From assembly GCF_032854445.1 (NCBI RefSeq), contig NC_088295.1:84426644-84490643 (forward strand): a stretch of 64,000 bases of DNA. Reading direction: 5' to 3'. The notes under the pieces were generated by a model. It was not told the origin of the DNA and made no database searches. It saw only the letters and a program-made list of their open reading frames with translations. Positions 1-28,039 of the stretch are shown one piece after another (position 1 is the stretch's first letter; every line of letters begins with the position of its first letter). The stretch is from Liolophura sinensis. Its lineage: Eukaryota > Mollusca > Polyplacophora > Chitonida > Chitonidae. The position numbers and the translations under genes are program-made.

Positions 1-326
1 CATTGATAGTATTTCAGTAAATTATACACATTACATGTGCAGTAAAATATACAGGTCACTCATGGAAAGATTTGTAATTTCATCCTTTTTGCCGATTATT
101 TCATCTGTATGTTCTCTCTGGGTTATTGCAGTGTGTCATGAAGATGACCAGATGAATGTTGAAATACATAAAGTGTATGTTTGCTAGCATTAACCTTATG
201 GAACGTTTATTCCAGGAGTATCCATTCGTCTTTACTCGTGAAGTTAAATAATGGATCTAATGGGTGTCCTGTATAGTATAAATTGTGTACTGTAAAATAA
301 AATGCGTGTTTTATTTGATCTCACAG

Positions 327-3300
327 GAAGATGGCTGGAAGGATATGGTATACTCAACAGACTTCCAAAATAAGGTATATGGCTCAGTCAGCAGCATGGT
401 GTCTTTCATCTGAAGAAGTTGAGAACCAAACGCCAGAGTCATTTTACAGCTAACTACTTTTTAAAAAATCAGTGTTGCACAATGTATTGTTTCTATATGT
501 ACTCATGAAGTGAATAAAATTTTTATTTTTGGAAATAGAATTTGCACAGAAGGTGCATATTGAATTTTGGATGGTCATGTTTCAAATTTTTTCTTCTTTT
601 AGGCAGATTCAAAGTTAAAAGCCCTTAGTGCATCTTTTAGGCTGAAGAAACCAGATAGGTATGTCTGTGATATTGCTGGCACTTTGTCATATGTGCTGTC
701 TATATAATACACTTAACCCCATACAGATTAACATCATTTGACGGCACCAAATCTAAAGAAAGTTTATTCACCATCTCACTTGGGCCTCTGTGGCAGAGGT
801 GATCAGTGTGCCAGCCCGGCGCAGTGATTTACAAACCTCTCACCAATGCAGTCGCTGACAGTTCAAGTCCAACTCATGCTGGCTTCCTTTCTGGCCGTAC
901 GTGGGAAGGTCTTCCAGCTACCTGCGGATAGTCGTGTGTTTCCCGTGTCCTCTGCCCGGTTTCCTCCCACTATAATGATGGTTTTCGTCTTTTAATTGAA
1001 ATATTCTTGAATATGACGTAAATCAAATTAATAAATAAATAAATCCACCATCTCTATGTTAAATAAAGTTCACATTTGGCCTAACTGTAATTTATCCTTT
1101 GAAATGTCTTTAGTAATGTTTCTTGTCTTAAAAATTAATTACACAATTTTGCTCAAGACTTGAATTTTTTTTTTTTTTCAGGCGATTTGATGAACTGAAG
1201 AACTACAGCAATGAACTTCAAAGCAACATTTTAAGCTTGTTGAAAATTCGTGCTGTAAGTGTGCTGTGTGAAGGATGTACGTGTAACATGGAGGCTGGTA
1301 GCTCTGTTATTTCATGTGAAGGTTCACTTCTCTCATATACAGATTATATGAGCTGTCATTTCACAATACCTGCAACTTTGCCGATTTTAGCCATTTGGAC
1401 CAGGTTGTTAGGAAAGTATGCATCTGTAAACCTACTAAATGCATGTAATATATTTTAAGTCTCAGTGAAGTATTCTACGAGATAGACACATCAACATGGT
1501 AAATCTTACAGTGCTCTCAGCGTACAAGTAATACTATATTATTGAAAATCCAGTTGGGAACAACATCACTTATGAAGGAACAATGGAGTGTTCATCCCCT
1601 GGGTATAGTTAGTATAAATGTTACATATATGGGTAACGTGATGGTTGTGTTGTCAGATCACAGGTAGGTGTTCTGCTTAGTGTATCTGTGTCGTTGGTGA
1701 TCTGCTAAAGGTTAATAGTGGAGTCTTCCTTCTCAGAGGCAAGGGTATGTATTATGTAGTATATGACTATACAACTACAGCCGATATCAAATATACATGA
1801 TGTTGAGGATATGTGAAGACCATAACTCATCCCACATGTATCCACTTGGGAGTTGTTCAGAGCCACACAAATCTGATCAATAGTCCCCCACTTCCTTTCC
1901 AAGACCAAGTGTCTGTCAATTTTCTACTGTTTTTATTTTCATCATAATGTACCGTAAGTACTCTGTCTATCAAGTATGGGTTTTCTGAAGGCAACAAGCC
2001 AGGGCATTTATTGTCTTACCTATGCCCATGTTGAGGAGGGATTCAGTAATTATATGTACTTCAAGTGATAGACTTTACTTGATGATTTCACCTGCTGGGG
2101 GATGATCACTGTCCTGTTATTGTTGTCGGAAACTCAAATCAGTACAGCTACAAATAATTGGCTAATCTATCCATGAATTACAGTATTTGTTTTGCTCAGG
2201 GCTTGAAAATGATAAATGTAGATGCTTTCTTGAAGTCATCTGCTCTGTTGTGTATACCATAATCACAGGCTGCATATACATGTACATATGTAAAAGACAG
2301 CTTTAAATAAAGATGCTGTGTACAGATATTGAACTGTGTGTTTGTTACAGAGGCTGGCTGACAGGCTGTACGCAATCCACAAAGTGCATGGTAACTATGC
2401 GCGAGTGTTGAATGAATGGAGCTCTATTGATAAAGACATAGCTGACCCATTACAGGGAGCTGCTCATTACATGGATGTGTGAGTTAGGACGTTTATATTT
2501 TGTCAATAGTAAATGAGTTTTATGGTAGTAAATGAGAGTTTTAACATTTGACAGTTTTATTAATACTACTAAGAAAACACATATTATACACAATTTAAAA
2601 GAAACACATACAAAGTTTGACTGCATGTGTCTTTGTATTGTATTCATCAGTTCATTTAACTCTTTTTACCGTAGTCATTTCAGGGAAAGAAGGTATTGTA
2701 CATGTACTATAGTACTTATCTATTCATGTATTAGAAATGTGTTTAGTCCTGAAATCTTGGAAAAGAAATATACACATGTAGATGTACATATATTGCTTGA
2801 TTCTTTGGAAAGGAGACAGTATGAATACTTTTTGTTGTGAATGATGATAATGTATGTGGTGTTGTGTGTTTAGGTTTGCTAATAACGTAGATGGTATATT
2901 GGATGAAGAGGAGCAGTATGCTGACCAGTTGAAGGAATACCTGGGCTTCGGGGATTCCCTCAGGTAAGATTTCGCTGCAAACCATTGTGTATGTGTATTG
3001 TATATGTAGAAAATTATATCTTTTATGTTTGCTTGTATTCAGTAAAGGAATGACAACATATTATACCCAGATTGATGACCACTAAATAGTGACTTTGCTT
3101 TTCATGTGTTTCTGCTTACAGGTTTGTATGTAAGAAACAGGAATGTTTACAGTACGACCTGGAGCGAGTAGAGGACAGCCTGTCATACAAGGCCAGCCAG
3201 AAGGAAATGCTTGTAAGGCACTTTGTCCTCTTGTTGCTTTCATCCATGTGCATGTCATGTGTTATTACTATCTCAAAAATTGCAATGTTTTCCTCCACCC

Positions 3301-5131
3301 ATAAATCTGAGCACCATCAGAGTGAAAAATTATTGAGAGAGATGTTTAACTCAAACACCATTGAATGAAATAAGACAAATAAATCAAACACCAATGAAAG
3401 ACATCAGACAAATCACAATAGGTGACATAAGAATATATTTGATGCTAGATATGTCCCTACAAACGGAGATTATCGACGTGTCAGGTCAAAAGTGACATGA
3501 AAATAAAACCAGTCTACTTAGTATAAAGCTGCATTCAGCTGATGCAATTTTTTCGAATGTTCCAGTCATAAGAAATTTGATTGATGTTTTACGCCGTACT
3601 TAAGAATATTTCACTTATATGATGGCAACCAGGCATAGCCGCGGGGAAACTAATCCTAAGAAATAGTGGATAGCCCTGTTTTCATGTGATAAATAGAATT
3701 TGGCTTTATATGCACCTTGAGAATGCAGCTTTTTTTCATTCATATACATGTATAACTTCAATAGTTTATTGATTTATTGATATTCAGAACCAACATGTTA
3801 AATAGACTTTACATCTCTGCCAATAATTTCACCTAGTACTAACATTGGAGTTGCATTGGTTGTTTATAAATCATGGTAAGGGAGACAGTCACTCAGATGT
3901 CTGTCTTTCCAGGGTTACCTGAATGCCTTACAAGTGGTAACATGAAGCAGAATATTGACATGTAAGGTGTGAAACATCATGACTGCTTTTTGGTACATGT
4001 AATTTTCTTTGTTTCATCAGCTACAAGGTAAAACTGGAGGCTTTTCACTAAGCAGTGTAAAGACAAAGTTATTTGGTAGTGACACACCAGAGCAACGGGA
4101 TCAGAAGATCAAGCAGCTGGAGGAACAAATCGCTCTTAATGAGGAGGAGTTAAAAACCATCACTGCAGAGACACAGTACGTTAGCTAATTTTAGGTGTAA
4201 TCACATGAAATGAAGGAAGACAATACTGAACCTTCTGTTAAATTCCTGTATGCTCAATAAAGAGTTAAAAATCATCACATCATATGATTTTGGGTGTTGT
4301 CACTTGAAGTGAAGAAAAATAATAAATGCATGTAATCTTTTCTTCAATTGCAAGTTGTCTGTATTAATGTACTAAATCCCTTAGTACAGTTCTTGATTCT
4401 TGCCGGACACTGAATTGCAGATAGGACTCCTATTTAATACTGGACTCTGGATATGTTCACTTCCATTCCTGGGTATTGTTTGTAATTTTGTACAGGTGGT
4501 TCCAGTGAGTTGTCTTTTTTGTTTGGTGTAAAATGTATTTAAATCTAGAGTGCTTTTTAATTTAATTTTTAATTTATTCAATAAAGATGATCTTTTTTTT
4601 CTTTTACAGGAAGTTTGTTGAGTTGGCGTTAAGAGATATAGACAGGTTTGAGCGACAAAAAGTGAAAGATCTCAAGGAAATTTTCACTAATTTTGCAATT
4701 ATGCAAATAAAGCAATGTAAGAAGGTAAGTAGGGGAAAATCTGATGCATTGAATTTATTCCACTACCATGAATAAGAAATATTCTCATTGAAAATTACAT
4801 GTACCTGTTCAAATCTACAAATAAAGAATGGGGAACTCTGGACACTCCTTCATGCCTTTATCAGAGAATTCCAAAGCTGTGTACTCGTTTGTGTATGTAT
4901 GTGTGTTCAACTCACACTGCAGTGCTACAACAAAAAACCACAATGTGCATACTGTAATGTGGGCCTTTGTGTGGTCTTAGTGGGCCTTTGTGTGGTCTTA
5001 CCGTCTCCATTGTTCTCTTATTCAAAGAAATTGTAATAAAAATATTCTGCTGCGAATAAGGGAAAGCTCAAACTTTTTTGCAGGGTATTGCAATATGGAC
5101 AAGTGCCAAAGATTGTTTTGGAAAGATGTGA
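327..5131 (+). CDS. SNX4: Sorting nexin 4, C-terminal half (5' end outside window)
   Basis: Nine exons join in frame: 327-374, 603-658, 1182-1254, 2351-2478, 2874-2963, 3122-3212, 4021-4175, 4610-4724 and 5084-5131 (TGA). Every junction has AG/GT and the phases agree, giving 267 aa after the left edge. The order of motifs follows animal SNX4: ADSKLKALSASFRLKKPD at the end of the PX domain, KVHGNYARVLNEWS, EEQYADQLKEYL, LFGSDTPEQRDQKIKQLEEQ, KDLKEIFTNFAIMQIKQCKK, and the C-terminus GIAIWTSAKDCFGKM. These belong to the helical BAR domain. From family knowledge, SNX4 binds PI3P on early endosomes through its PX domain, dimerises and bends membrane through its BAR domain, returns cargo such as transferrin receptor to the recycling compartment, and takes part in autophagy. 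The missing N-terminal ~180 residues (PX domain) should lie left of the window. An ATTAAA at 5346-5351 could serve poly(A) addition. Recognition is strong. Confidence 0.93.
784..1044 (+). repeat. tRNA-derived SINE, near full length, in SNX4 intron
   Basis: The copy starts GCCTCTGTGGC, has a B-box-like AGTTCAAGTCC near 860, and then a body ending in TTGAAATATTCTTGAATATGACGT with an (AAAT)n tail. This is a Pol III-type head plus the 3' domain shared by the other copies in the window. It lies between SNX4 exons 603-658 and 1182-1254 in the same orientation as the gene. Confidence 0.8.
3572..3655 (-). repeat. SINE 3'-end fragment
   Basis: The + strand reads TTTTACGCCGTACTTAAGAA followed by TATTTCACTTATATGATGGC. 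This is the reverse complement of the 3' domain of the SINE at 784-1044. It lies in the SNX4 intron upstream of exon 4021-4175. Confidence 0.7.
4958..5000 (+). repeat. Two-copy 21-bp direct repeat
   Basis: The unit GTGGGCCTTTGTGTGGTCTTA occurs twice in tandem, shortly before the last SNX4 exon. It lies in the final intron and has no evident function. Confidence 0.7.
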
Positions 5132-6039
5132 AGAGATTGAACATGGAACCGATGGTTGTGTGCAATTTACAGATGACAAGACATGTAGGATTAAGTAGAT
5201 TGTGATTTGTATACAGGACAGGGCATTGAAAACTAAACCGTTATTGTTTATTTGTACCACACATTCCATGGAAATCTTACAGACCAACAAATTCAAGAGA
5301 TTTTATTGAAATGTGTTCAGTTTATTTATAAATGCGTGTTTGTATATTAAATATAACCTATATATCCTTTTCTATTCATTTTGCTTCTTGAAATTTTATC
5401 TACGTACATCTGAGAAACAATGTGCTAGCTCACTTGACTTTGTACTCTTAACCGTCTTGAACCAAACTCTTGTGCTTGAGAAATTTGAGCTCTGAAATAC
5501 TCACTGAATATTGCCATATGACACAGGGAACAAAAGTGCCTTGCTGCTTACGACATGTCTTCACATTCAAAAGCAGGCCTCTGTTCAAGTGTGTCCCTAG
5601 ATACAAGTGCACTACTCCCTTTTCCAGAGCTTGTAGACAGGGTTCATTTTTACGCAGTATTCGTACCTTGCACTTGGGCGAAGAAGGCGTCACTGTGGCA
5701 GATTTGCTCGAGGCAACATGTTGACAGCTTTGTAAAAGGGGCGCAGTTCTTTTGCCACTTGTGAGATTAGATTTGCAGGAACAACTACAGAAGAAATGGT
5801 GTGTCTGTTTTTTACTGCTTCCAGTTGTACTTGTAGTACTGGCGCTAATAATGCAGCAGGATAGGTATTTAAATTAGCATACTCAATATGAATTAGAGTT
5901 ACAAAATGTTGCAGGTATGTTAAACGCTCCTTGTCCTCCCTTCACCTGTTTAACAAAAACGTAGCATAAGATTTACAGTATATATGTACCATACCTTTAC
6001 ATGTTGTTTTTATGGGCAGAGTGGTGCACGGGAGTACTA

Positions 6040-6170
6040 GGGGCCATTTTCACGCAGCTGTCTTAATGTTACCAGCTCGTATCTACCATGACAACATAAT
6101 GTCTACAGTACTGGTTGCCATGGTAGTTCAGTGAACGTAACGTTTAGAGTGCTTCATGAAACTGGACCCA
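6040..6170. mobile_element. MITE-like palindromic element, diverged copy
   Basis: The left end GGGGCCATTTTCACGCAGC is an imperfect inverted match to the right end GCTTCATGAAACTGGACCC. The same terminal motif, a GGGCCCAGTTTCAC type, bounds the better-preserved element at 27908-28034. At about 130 bp, with only inverted ends and no ORF, it fits a non-autonomous DNA transposon. Confidence 0.55.
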
Positions 6171-8136
6171 GGCATGTAAATGTTGAGCTTACAAATTGCA
6201 TTGTAGTATTAATGATATACTGTTACTCAAACAAACAAAAGATTTCGCAACAAGCTCTAAATTGGTAATTGGTGTAGCTGACATGTACCGGTACCATAAG
6301 TGGTTTTCATCTGTCACAGATTTGACAGTCAAACACATATTGTACATATCAGATTCCATAACCAATACATGGAACACATAACTCAGTGTTAAATTATGTG
6401 ATTTGTCAGTTGGAACATAGTTTTTCAACCAGGGTGGGTTGTGTGCGTTTACCAAGGGACATAACTCTTGCTTGCACTTGTTAAAGGGCTGACTACATCT
6501 AAGAAACATGTACATACACAAACTGGACTGTTGATCAGTCCTATTGCTTATGACACAGGACATGTTTTAAATGCCGTGCAATAATTGTAGTGTGTATGTG
6601 GGCTATTTTACTGAAAACAGTTAACATGAAGTCTGTGAAGTAGGCAGTGTTGTAGTATCTGTAGCCTGTGTTGTAGTATCTAGCCTGTTTTCTAAAAACC
6701 ATTTTATTTTAAGCACCTATTCTATTAGTCAACATTCTGAAATGAAATATATACATTGTGAAAGATTAGATCGGCTTGCTCAAATATTTGTAAACCCATC
6801 TTCATAATATTGCTGTTTGTAGAAAAACTCATTGAAAAAATCATATTGTTTTGTATAGTTGAAGTAGTTCTGTTGAGGGCATACGAAGGGGTTAATTGAG
6901 GTCGCATGAATGGGATAAGGTATTGTGGTGTAAAGAAATGATAATTTTGCAGTTTTAAATTCTGCAGTATTTTCATATTTGATTGAAGTTTTGTGTTATA
7001 CTCAGGAATGTGTCAGTTACATGATCACAGCTGGCAATTTGGATGTAGGTAACATTTCATCATTTACACGATGAACAAAAGGCTTAAGTAATACGACAAA
7101 TGTTGAGCAAAGCTGGGAGTTACATGAGGAAAGTTAGGCCTATTTGTTTAAAAGGATGTTAAGTATTGGACGCTTTCCAGGGTACGTGGTACAAGTATAT
7201 GTCATGTAGTTAGAAAGTATGTGTATAAGTAACACGTGATAAACATGTATGCACTAAATAAATCAAATCTGACCACATTGCCCGTCTTCTTGGACCTATG
7301 TTCACCCTGTATGGGCATGTTGATGTAACCTGCCTACATTCTTCTGTCATGAACGCAAACCTAGTCTTTATCAATTACTCATACAGATTTGATAGAATGC
7401 AGCAATTCCGTGGCTGTAAGTGCCCTGCAAGTGAGTTCTCTCAGATATCTGGACTGGCATCACAAGACATAAACAGCAATCTGTCCCTTTCAATAAAATT
7501 CACAAAGTGGGATTTTGCATTGCGTGAACTGTATCTCAAGTGGGCCTTCATAGATAACTCTTGTCCTGATTCACAAGATTTGTCTTACTGTAGCCATGCA
7601 GTTAACAGCAAGAAACTGGGGCCACAACCCGTTATAAACAATGCATTTGATCCTTCACATCATCCAAGAGTCCTGATTGCCTGTCACTGACTAGATTTTT
7701 TGAAATATCAACATACAATTGCCAGAACTGCAGACCACATACACACAGGTTATATGAATCACATCAGGTGTAGTAAGATTACTACACGGGAATGATCACA
7801 AGGGGTTTGGCTTATCTCATTTTTCTTTGTGATGCAACATTCCACCGTGCAATTGACATGGGTCAACTTTTCTTGCGCAGCTTTATATGCATTTATGCAT
7901 GTAGGTTATTGAAGAAATACCAACTGATGTGGACAAATTCTATTTTTCATGGTGTTAAATGATGAATAAGCTTGCCATTTAACACTTCTGCTGTGCAAGC
8001 GTTTACATCAGACGGTATTCATTCAATAATCTACTTATTATTTACCAAACATCAAGCAATTCAACTAAGGAGGAAAAATGAAAATTTGATACCAAAATTT
8101 CAAACTAAACCTTTTTTATGAATGGCACAAGGAAGG

Positions 8137-8205
8137 AATGATTATGGCTTAAAGCCACATCGGCAATATTTCAGCCATGTCGTGGCGAGAAATGGTTCAA
8201 AGACA
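8137..8205 (-). repeat. SINE tail of a second family
   Basis: The + strand reads GATTATGGCTTAAAGCCACA then TCGGCAATATTTCAGCCATG. The reverse complement of this block recurs at 47463-47519 and 58213-58262 (GCTGAAATATTGC..GTGGCGTTAAGCCATAATCA). A shared tail in three places marks an interspersed repeat distinct from the 'acgccgtac' SINE. Confidence 0.65.
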
Positions 8206-10127
8206 CGTGCAGAAGAATAGAGGCTGAATGATCTCGAGGTAACATCCTGTTGCAAATGGCAATGTGCAATATGAAATGTGCAGCACGACCGTCTCAAAGT
8301 TGACAGCACGTGTGGATAGTGTATAACAAGCATATGTATGTGAGAATTAAACCCACATGTAAGGACGAAATTCTTTTCCACATGTTGAGAGAGGTAGATA
8401 GGAATTAAAACCATAGGTGCAAAATTTTAAGGGTTAAATATTCCACACCAAGAGTTTGACTCATCATATACCCTCCTCAACACACAGGTAAATTGAATTA
8501 ACCAAAAGAAAACCAAACGCAGACGACTGTTTTCACTTTTCTTAGATTTTATGTCAACACTGATATCCATGGAAGTAGACAACACTCCACAGGTATTTAA
8601 CACACGTTAGCGGCTACAGGGAGGGGACACACCAATAACAGACAGGCAGACTCGCACCAGTCCACTGTCTTATAGCACAGTACCCACTGACATATCAGCA
8701 ACTACTGGTGTGAAATGCTATACAATCAACAAGCCCAATCTCATAAGGTCAGCATGGCCAGTGACTGCCTTGAGTATGCCAGTAACTAACCAAAGTACAG
8801 TGATGAGATCAGAGGCTTGTCACCCACATGCTGACTCTCTACAACTGACAACATTCACCACCTAAGACAGTTGCTTCTAATATCCCGAGATCACATGGTC
8901 TCTGTCTTGGTTAGTAGCCAAACGTTACCCGTGTTCGGTTATGCTGCAGGGCAGCTAGTGATGTCAAAGCTGCTTTCCCAGTGGTCACTCAGTGTTGACA
9001 CATCATGACTAACTCGGGTCAAAATTAACCAACGGCACCAGAGACGTTATAACATATAGTACTCAGCTAACAGTGCTTTTTCAACAAACAGAATGTAGTC
9101 ATCGTTTAAAACTTAAAGAATCTGACAAACATTTGTACATCTACTGCCTCTGTGAAACAGTAACTTTGTGCTGGAACATTATCACATCTGACACTATGTT
9201 CACAGTGAATACATCAGTGACAGTTTGGTTGGGATGCACAGTAACAAGTGACAGAATGTAGCGTGGTCAGTATCGGTTACAGCTACAATGACGACAACAT
9301 CCAAGCAACCTGGTCAGATCTACAGTACTATACACATAGTGTATTCATTACTGATCACAGAGAGGTTACTTCCCTTTGCTGTATACCAGGCTAAATGCCA
9401 AAGTGTTTTACAAAATAGAAGGACTGCACTAAATATCTAACAATTTCATCAACTTCTGTAACCCTGTTCTAGATAAATATAAAACCTGAAAAATGTTTAA
9501 AACTTGTTTTCCTCACGGCACCTGGTGACAGACAACCATGAACGCAGCAACACAATATTGCAACAAAATAGCGTATCCTTTTCATAGACATGAGTGAAAT
9601 TTGGCAACTGGTACATATGGCAATATTACATCTCAGCTGGCTAAAAAAACTTGACAAAGTTTCACTAGAGAATTCATATTATTTGACTAATGTGGACAGA
9701 AGGAGAAAATAAAACAGATTATTAAGGACATAGACTTGTGCGGTAAGTGGAATATGGCCCGTTAGGTGGGTGTTGTTCATATCTAAAAGTACTTCCACTA
9801 AACAAAACATACACTGCCCTAGACACTATAACTGCCTGAGAAAAACACCGGATATGTTAACTGAGACCACTAACTCCCAGACAAAAAACAATACAAGGAG
9901 TGTATGAATCAAACACATTACAATGAGTATGAAAACAGAAGCCCACATGTACTTGTGATGAAACTGTTCATCTGATAAGACACACGGTAAATTAGAATTG
10001 AACACAGTTGCATAAGTACTTTATCAATAGTAATGCTAAAAACAATGAGTGCATGACCACGGCTTCTGACAATGACCCATCCACCCCATGCTATTAACAT
10101 CATGGCCTACCCAAAACTGTTCTACAG

Positions 10128-10218
10128 ACAAATACATGAAGCTGTTCAGGCAGCAGAACATCCTGTTCCTTGACCCTGACTGTGAGGAAGTGGGCAAGCT
10201 GGGCAAACCTGCAGTCAG
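10128..10218 (+). other. Orphan exon-like block, possible coding exon of unknown gene
   Basis: A 91-bp block is bounded by TTCTACAG and GTAGAC and is open in one frame, reading KYMKLFRQQNILFLDPDC then EEVGKLGKPAV. It is clearly more GC-rich than its surroundings and the composition looks coding. Its phases (two leading, two trailing bases) fit an internal exon, but I found no partner exon on the + strand between SNX4 and R3HDM. I do not recognise the product. It may be a lone exon of a gene with distant exons, a relic, or chance. Confidence 0.38.
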
Positions 10219-12589
10219 GTAGACTAACTTGTTTTGAACTTACACCGTTTAAAAGTCATTCGCCCCAAAAGGTAAATGTACATGAATAAGTTCTTGTAAA
10301 TGGATCTAGTCAGATTCGTAAAATAATGCATGTAAATAAGAAAAAGATTAAAACATAAAACAAAAAGTTTTCAATTGCACTTTTATGACTTCGGCATTTT
10401 TAGATGGAAATCTAACAATGTCCTAATTTACCCAGAACTTTCAATGAACAATAACCCATGGCAACTTTAAATGACAAGCTATTTGGTTTCACCCAATTCT
10501 GCGGCACAATTAATGATACAAGGATTCGTCTCTCAACATGTACGAAATTGAAATGGACCCACTTTTTGTGATGATGGAAAGTGATATCTGCCTTGCATTT
10601 CACTACCGCTTTTGCCCACTGATATGGTCTCTTACAGCTAGATTTTATTATGCTGAGAAACACAGAGGTCAGGTCTACTTCACCATGCGCTGCGCACGTC
10701 TAAAAACAAATTAATAATCATCACCATAATTATAAATACTTTCGTTCTCCCTGTTGGTGCACAACATATGAAACATGTACAAGTTCAAAGCAATCCAGAT
10801 AATGCTATAAAAGAATAATGTAGAGACAAGCTTTGGGGTGGTTGTCAATGTACAAGAAAAGCACTACATGGCCCACTACCAGTCATGACCATCACAACAC
10901 TGACAGGCTGAACATTTCACTCCAACACTTCATATTTATAATTTATAATATTTACTATTGGTGCATAAAAGACATGTAGATGGCTGTATGAGATACACAT
11001 TCATGTAAGTGGAGATGAATGAGAAGTGGTGCAAGGCACAAGAAGGCGTGAGGTAAAGAGATGAGTCCCCTAGTTCTGTACATCAACCATAGAGTATTAC
11101 ACTGTCCACCAGTGACCAGTTAACATCTCAGTCAGCGACAACGATTAACTGGTCAGAAGTTGTATCCCATGTTGCTAGTGGCTCAAAGCCAATGATAATG
11201 CGTCAATACTTCCACAGCCAGTCAAGTCAGTAATTAGTCAAAGACTTGTGCCTTTCAAATCAACAGTTATTGAATCAATTCAGATCTCAGAGGTCAGCTC
11301 ACCAGTACACATAAACCCTCACCAGTCGGGGTTGCGAACAGTACGGATAAACCAAGACACATTTGTCTTTATGCGGCTTATATTTTTGCAAGGTAACCAT
11401 CCAAGCTTCTGTCACACCTACATCGTTTAGCTTTAGCATTCCACAGCATGTCACAAACACATGAACAATGTGTAGAACATTACCCCAGCCAAAATGACAG
11501 GCATGGTCCAGACATCATGAATGAGAAACAATCTGCAGTTTGGGAGAGCTTGTGCAAGAAAATGTAAGAAATGTATAAAAGTACATATGTAAGAAACCAG
11601 AAAGCATACAGTACAGTGGAAAGTTATATTATGACTGAGGGTAGAGCCACCAGAGTTTCCAGATAGAATTATGCAGCTGAAGAAAAAACCAGCAGGTACT
11701 GTGTGTCATTTGAATGTGATATCTAAGGTCTTGACTTTAAAAGTAGGTATTTAGAGTACATAGCACAACAGCCACAGACCATAAATGTTATGATTGTTTA
11801 GAGCTGAACACCAAACCGGCCACAGCTAATATGAGACAGACAAAAACATACGAGTTTGGTTTGTACAGGACTGTCCCTGTAAAAACATGTACACTGGAGT
11901 GCCTTCCTACATGTCGTGACTACTTTTTGTAGATATCAGGTGACACAGAATCTGACAATGGAACACTCTGAGATGGCGTAAACCACTGCAATGTAACACC
12001 TAATAGGGTCCCCATCAGGGCTTGTGTCCTCCTACCCAGGCTGTGAGAATCAGGAACAGACAGCTAGTACATCACCGTCAGATCTGACTGAATAACCCCA
12101 TAGTAATACCCTCAATGATAAAGGTAGTGTGCTGCCATGTGCCAATAGTCCTTTTTATGTTAAGGTGGCCAAGTACTTCAAATCAGTAAACACTGGAACT
12201 GATCTCAGAAAACAACAATAAAACCTTAAACCTTTAATACACCCCACCGCATATAATCACCCTTTGTCTACACTTAATGCCAACTAAATCATAACAATAA
12301 AAATAAAATCACAGTAGTTGAGATATGGACAGAGCCACTGTCTTGAGTCTGTCCTGTAAACCGAGGCTCTCCCTGGCCAGTGGCAAACACTGGAGGCCAC
12401 ATGGACAGAGCAGGGAGCATGTGACCGTAATGTTATTCCTTCAGAGCTGACAAACACACATAAACAACCATAAAACATTGGTACTTAATTTACTCTTAAA
12501 TAAAATATTCCTTTAAAATTTCGTATTTCTATAAAAATATGTGCTCTCAGGTTATTTTCTCCATTTCATAATAATATTATCTTGTTAAT
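10219..12589 (-). other. Probable R3HDM 3' UTR and flanking DNA
   Basis: This stretch follows the R3HDM stop codon on the - strand. An AATAAA (TTTATT at 10644-10649 on +) could end a UTR of about 1.9 kb. No other gene is recognised here. Confidence 0.4.
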
Positions 12590-27418
<14,829 letters not shown>

Positions 27419-27423
27419 GCTGC

Positions 27424-27441
27424 TCAGGTCAACCTGTTCAT
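27424..27441 (-). promoter_or_regulatory. Five-codon upstream ORF before R3HDM start
   Basis: In the same exon as the R3HDM start, an ATG at 27441 opens a frame of five codons ending in TGA at 27424, five bases before the main ATG. Such a uORF could dampen or gate initiation at the main start. It applies only if the ATG at 27418 is the true start and this segment is in the mRNA. Confidence 0.4.
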
Positions 27442-27907
27442 ATGGCACAATAGTAACCTGCAAATACAAGTAGTTCAGACAAACTAATGAAACATCTGAC
27501 AGATTCAAATATTTCACAATTATTACTGAACAGTATTATTATGTACTTACATGTACATAGTGTATACTTGAATATCAGTGTACTGGAAAACCAAAACACA
27601 ACACGCACATGTGGGTGTATATATACAGTCAAAAGAGATTGCAAAATGAGAGCCAAAAGCAAAACAAAAAAAAAATGGAAGGATTCTGGGCAAATCTTCA
27701 ACACAGTATGAAATATGAACACAACTGCGCATCACCTGTCACTCAATAAACAGCATCCTTCATTTTCTAGACAAGCTCATCCCATTAAATTCCAAGTCAG
27801 TTAAAGACTGCTTTAAGACAAATTATATAAAAAGATATATGTTGTTGGCAAGATTCACAAAAGAGAAGTGGAAATACACAACTGGTACACTCTAAGTATA
27901 CACATCT

Positions 27908-28034
27908 GGGCCCAGTTTCACAAAGATGTACATGTACGATAATTGTACATATAGGACAATGGCACGGTCACAAAATATCACACCACAAATGTACAGCAAA
28001 AATATGTTGTACGCCGCTTTGTGAAACTGGGACC
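27908..28034. mobile_element. MITE with 18-bp terminal inverted repeats
   Basis: The left end GGGCCCAGTTTCACAAAG and the right end CTTTGTGAAACTGGGACC are inverted repeats matching at 17 of 18 positions. The 127-bp interior has no ORF. A diverged relative is at 6040-6170. Confidence 0.75.
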
Positions 28035-28039
28035 TGAAT

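Larger units (their letters stand above)
5132..10127. other. Convergent intergenic region, SNX4 side
   Basis: Nothing here reads as a conserved gene. It holds the SNX4 3' UTR (ATTAAA at 5346-5351), a MITE-like element at 6040-6170 and a SINE tail at 8137-8205. A 130-aa ORF at 7298-7690 (+) has no recognisable domain or codon bias. Confidence 0.5.

Noticed and set aside
7298-7690. 130-aa + strand ORF
   Set aside because: No domain, signal peptide, splice context or coding composition; compatible with chance.
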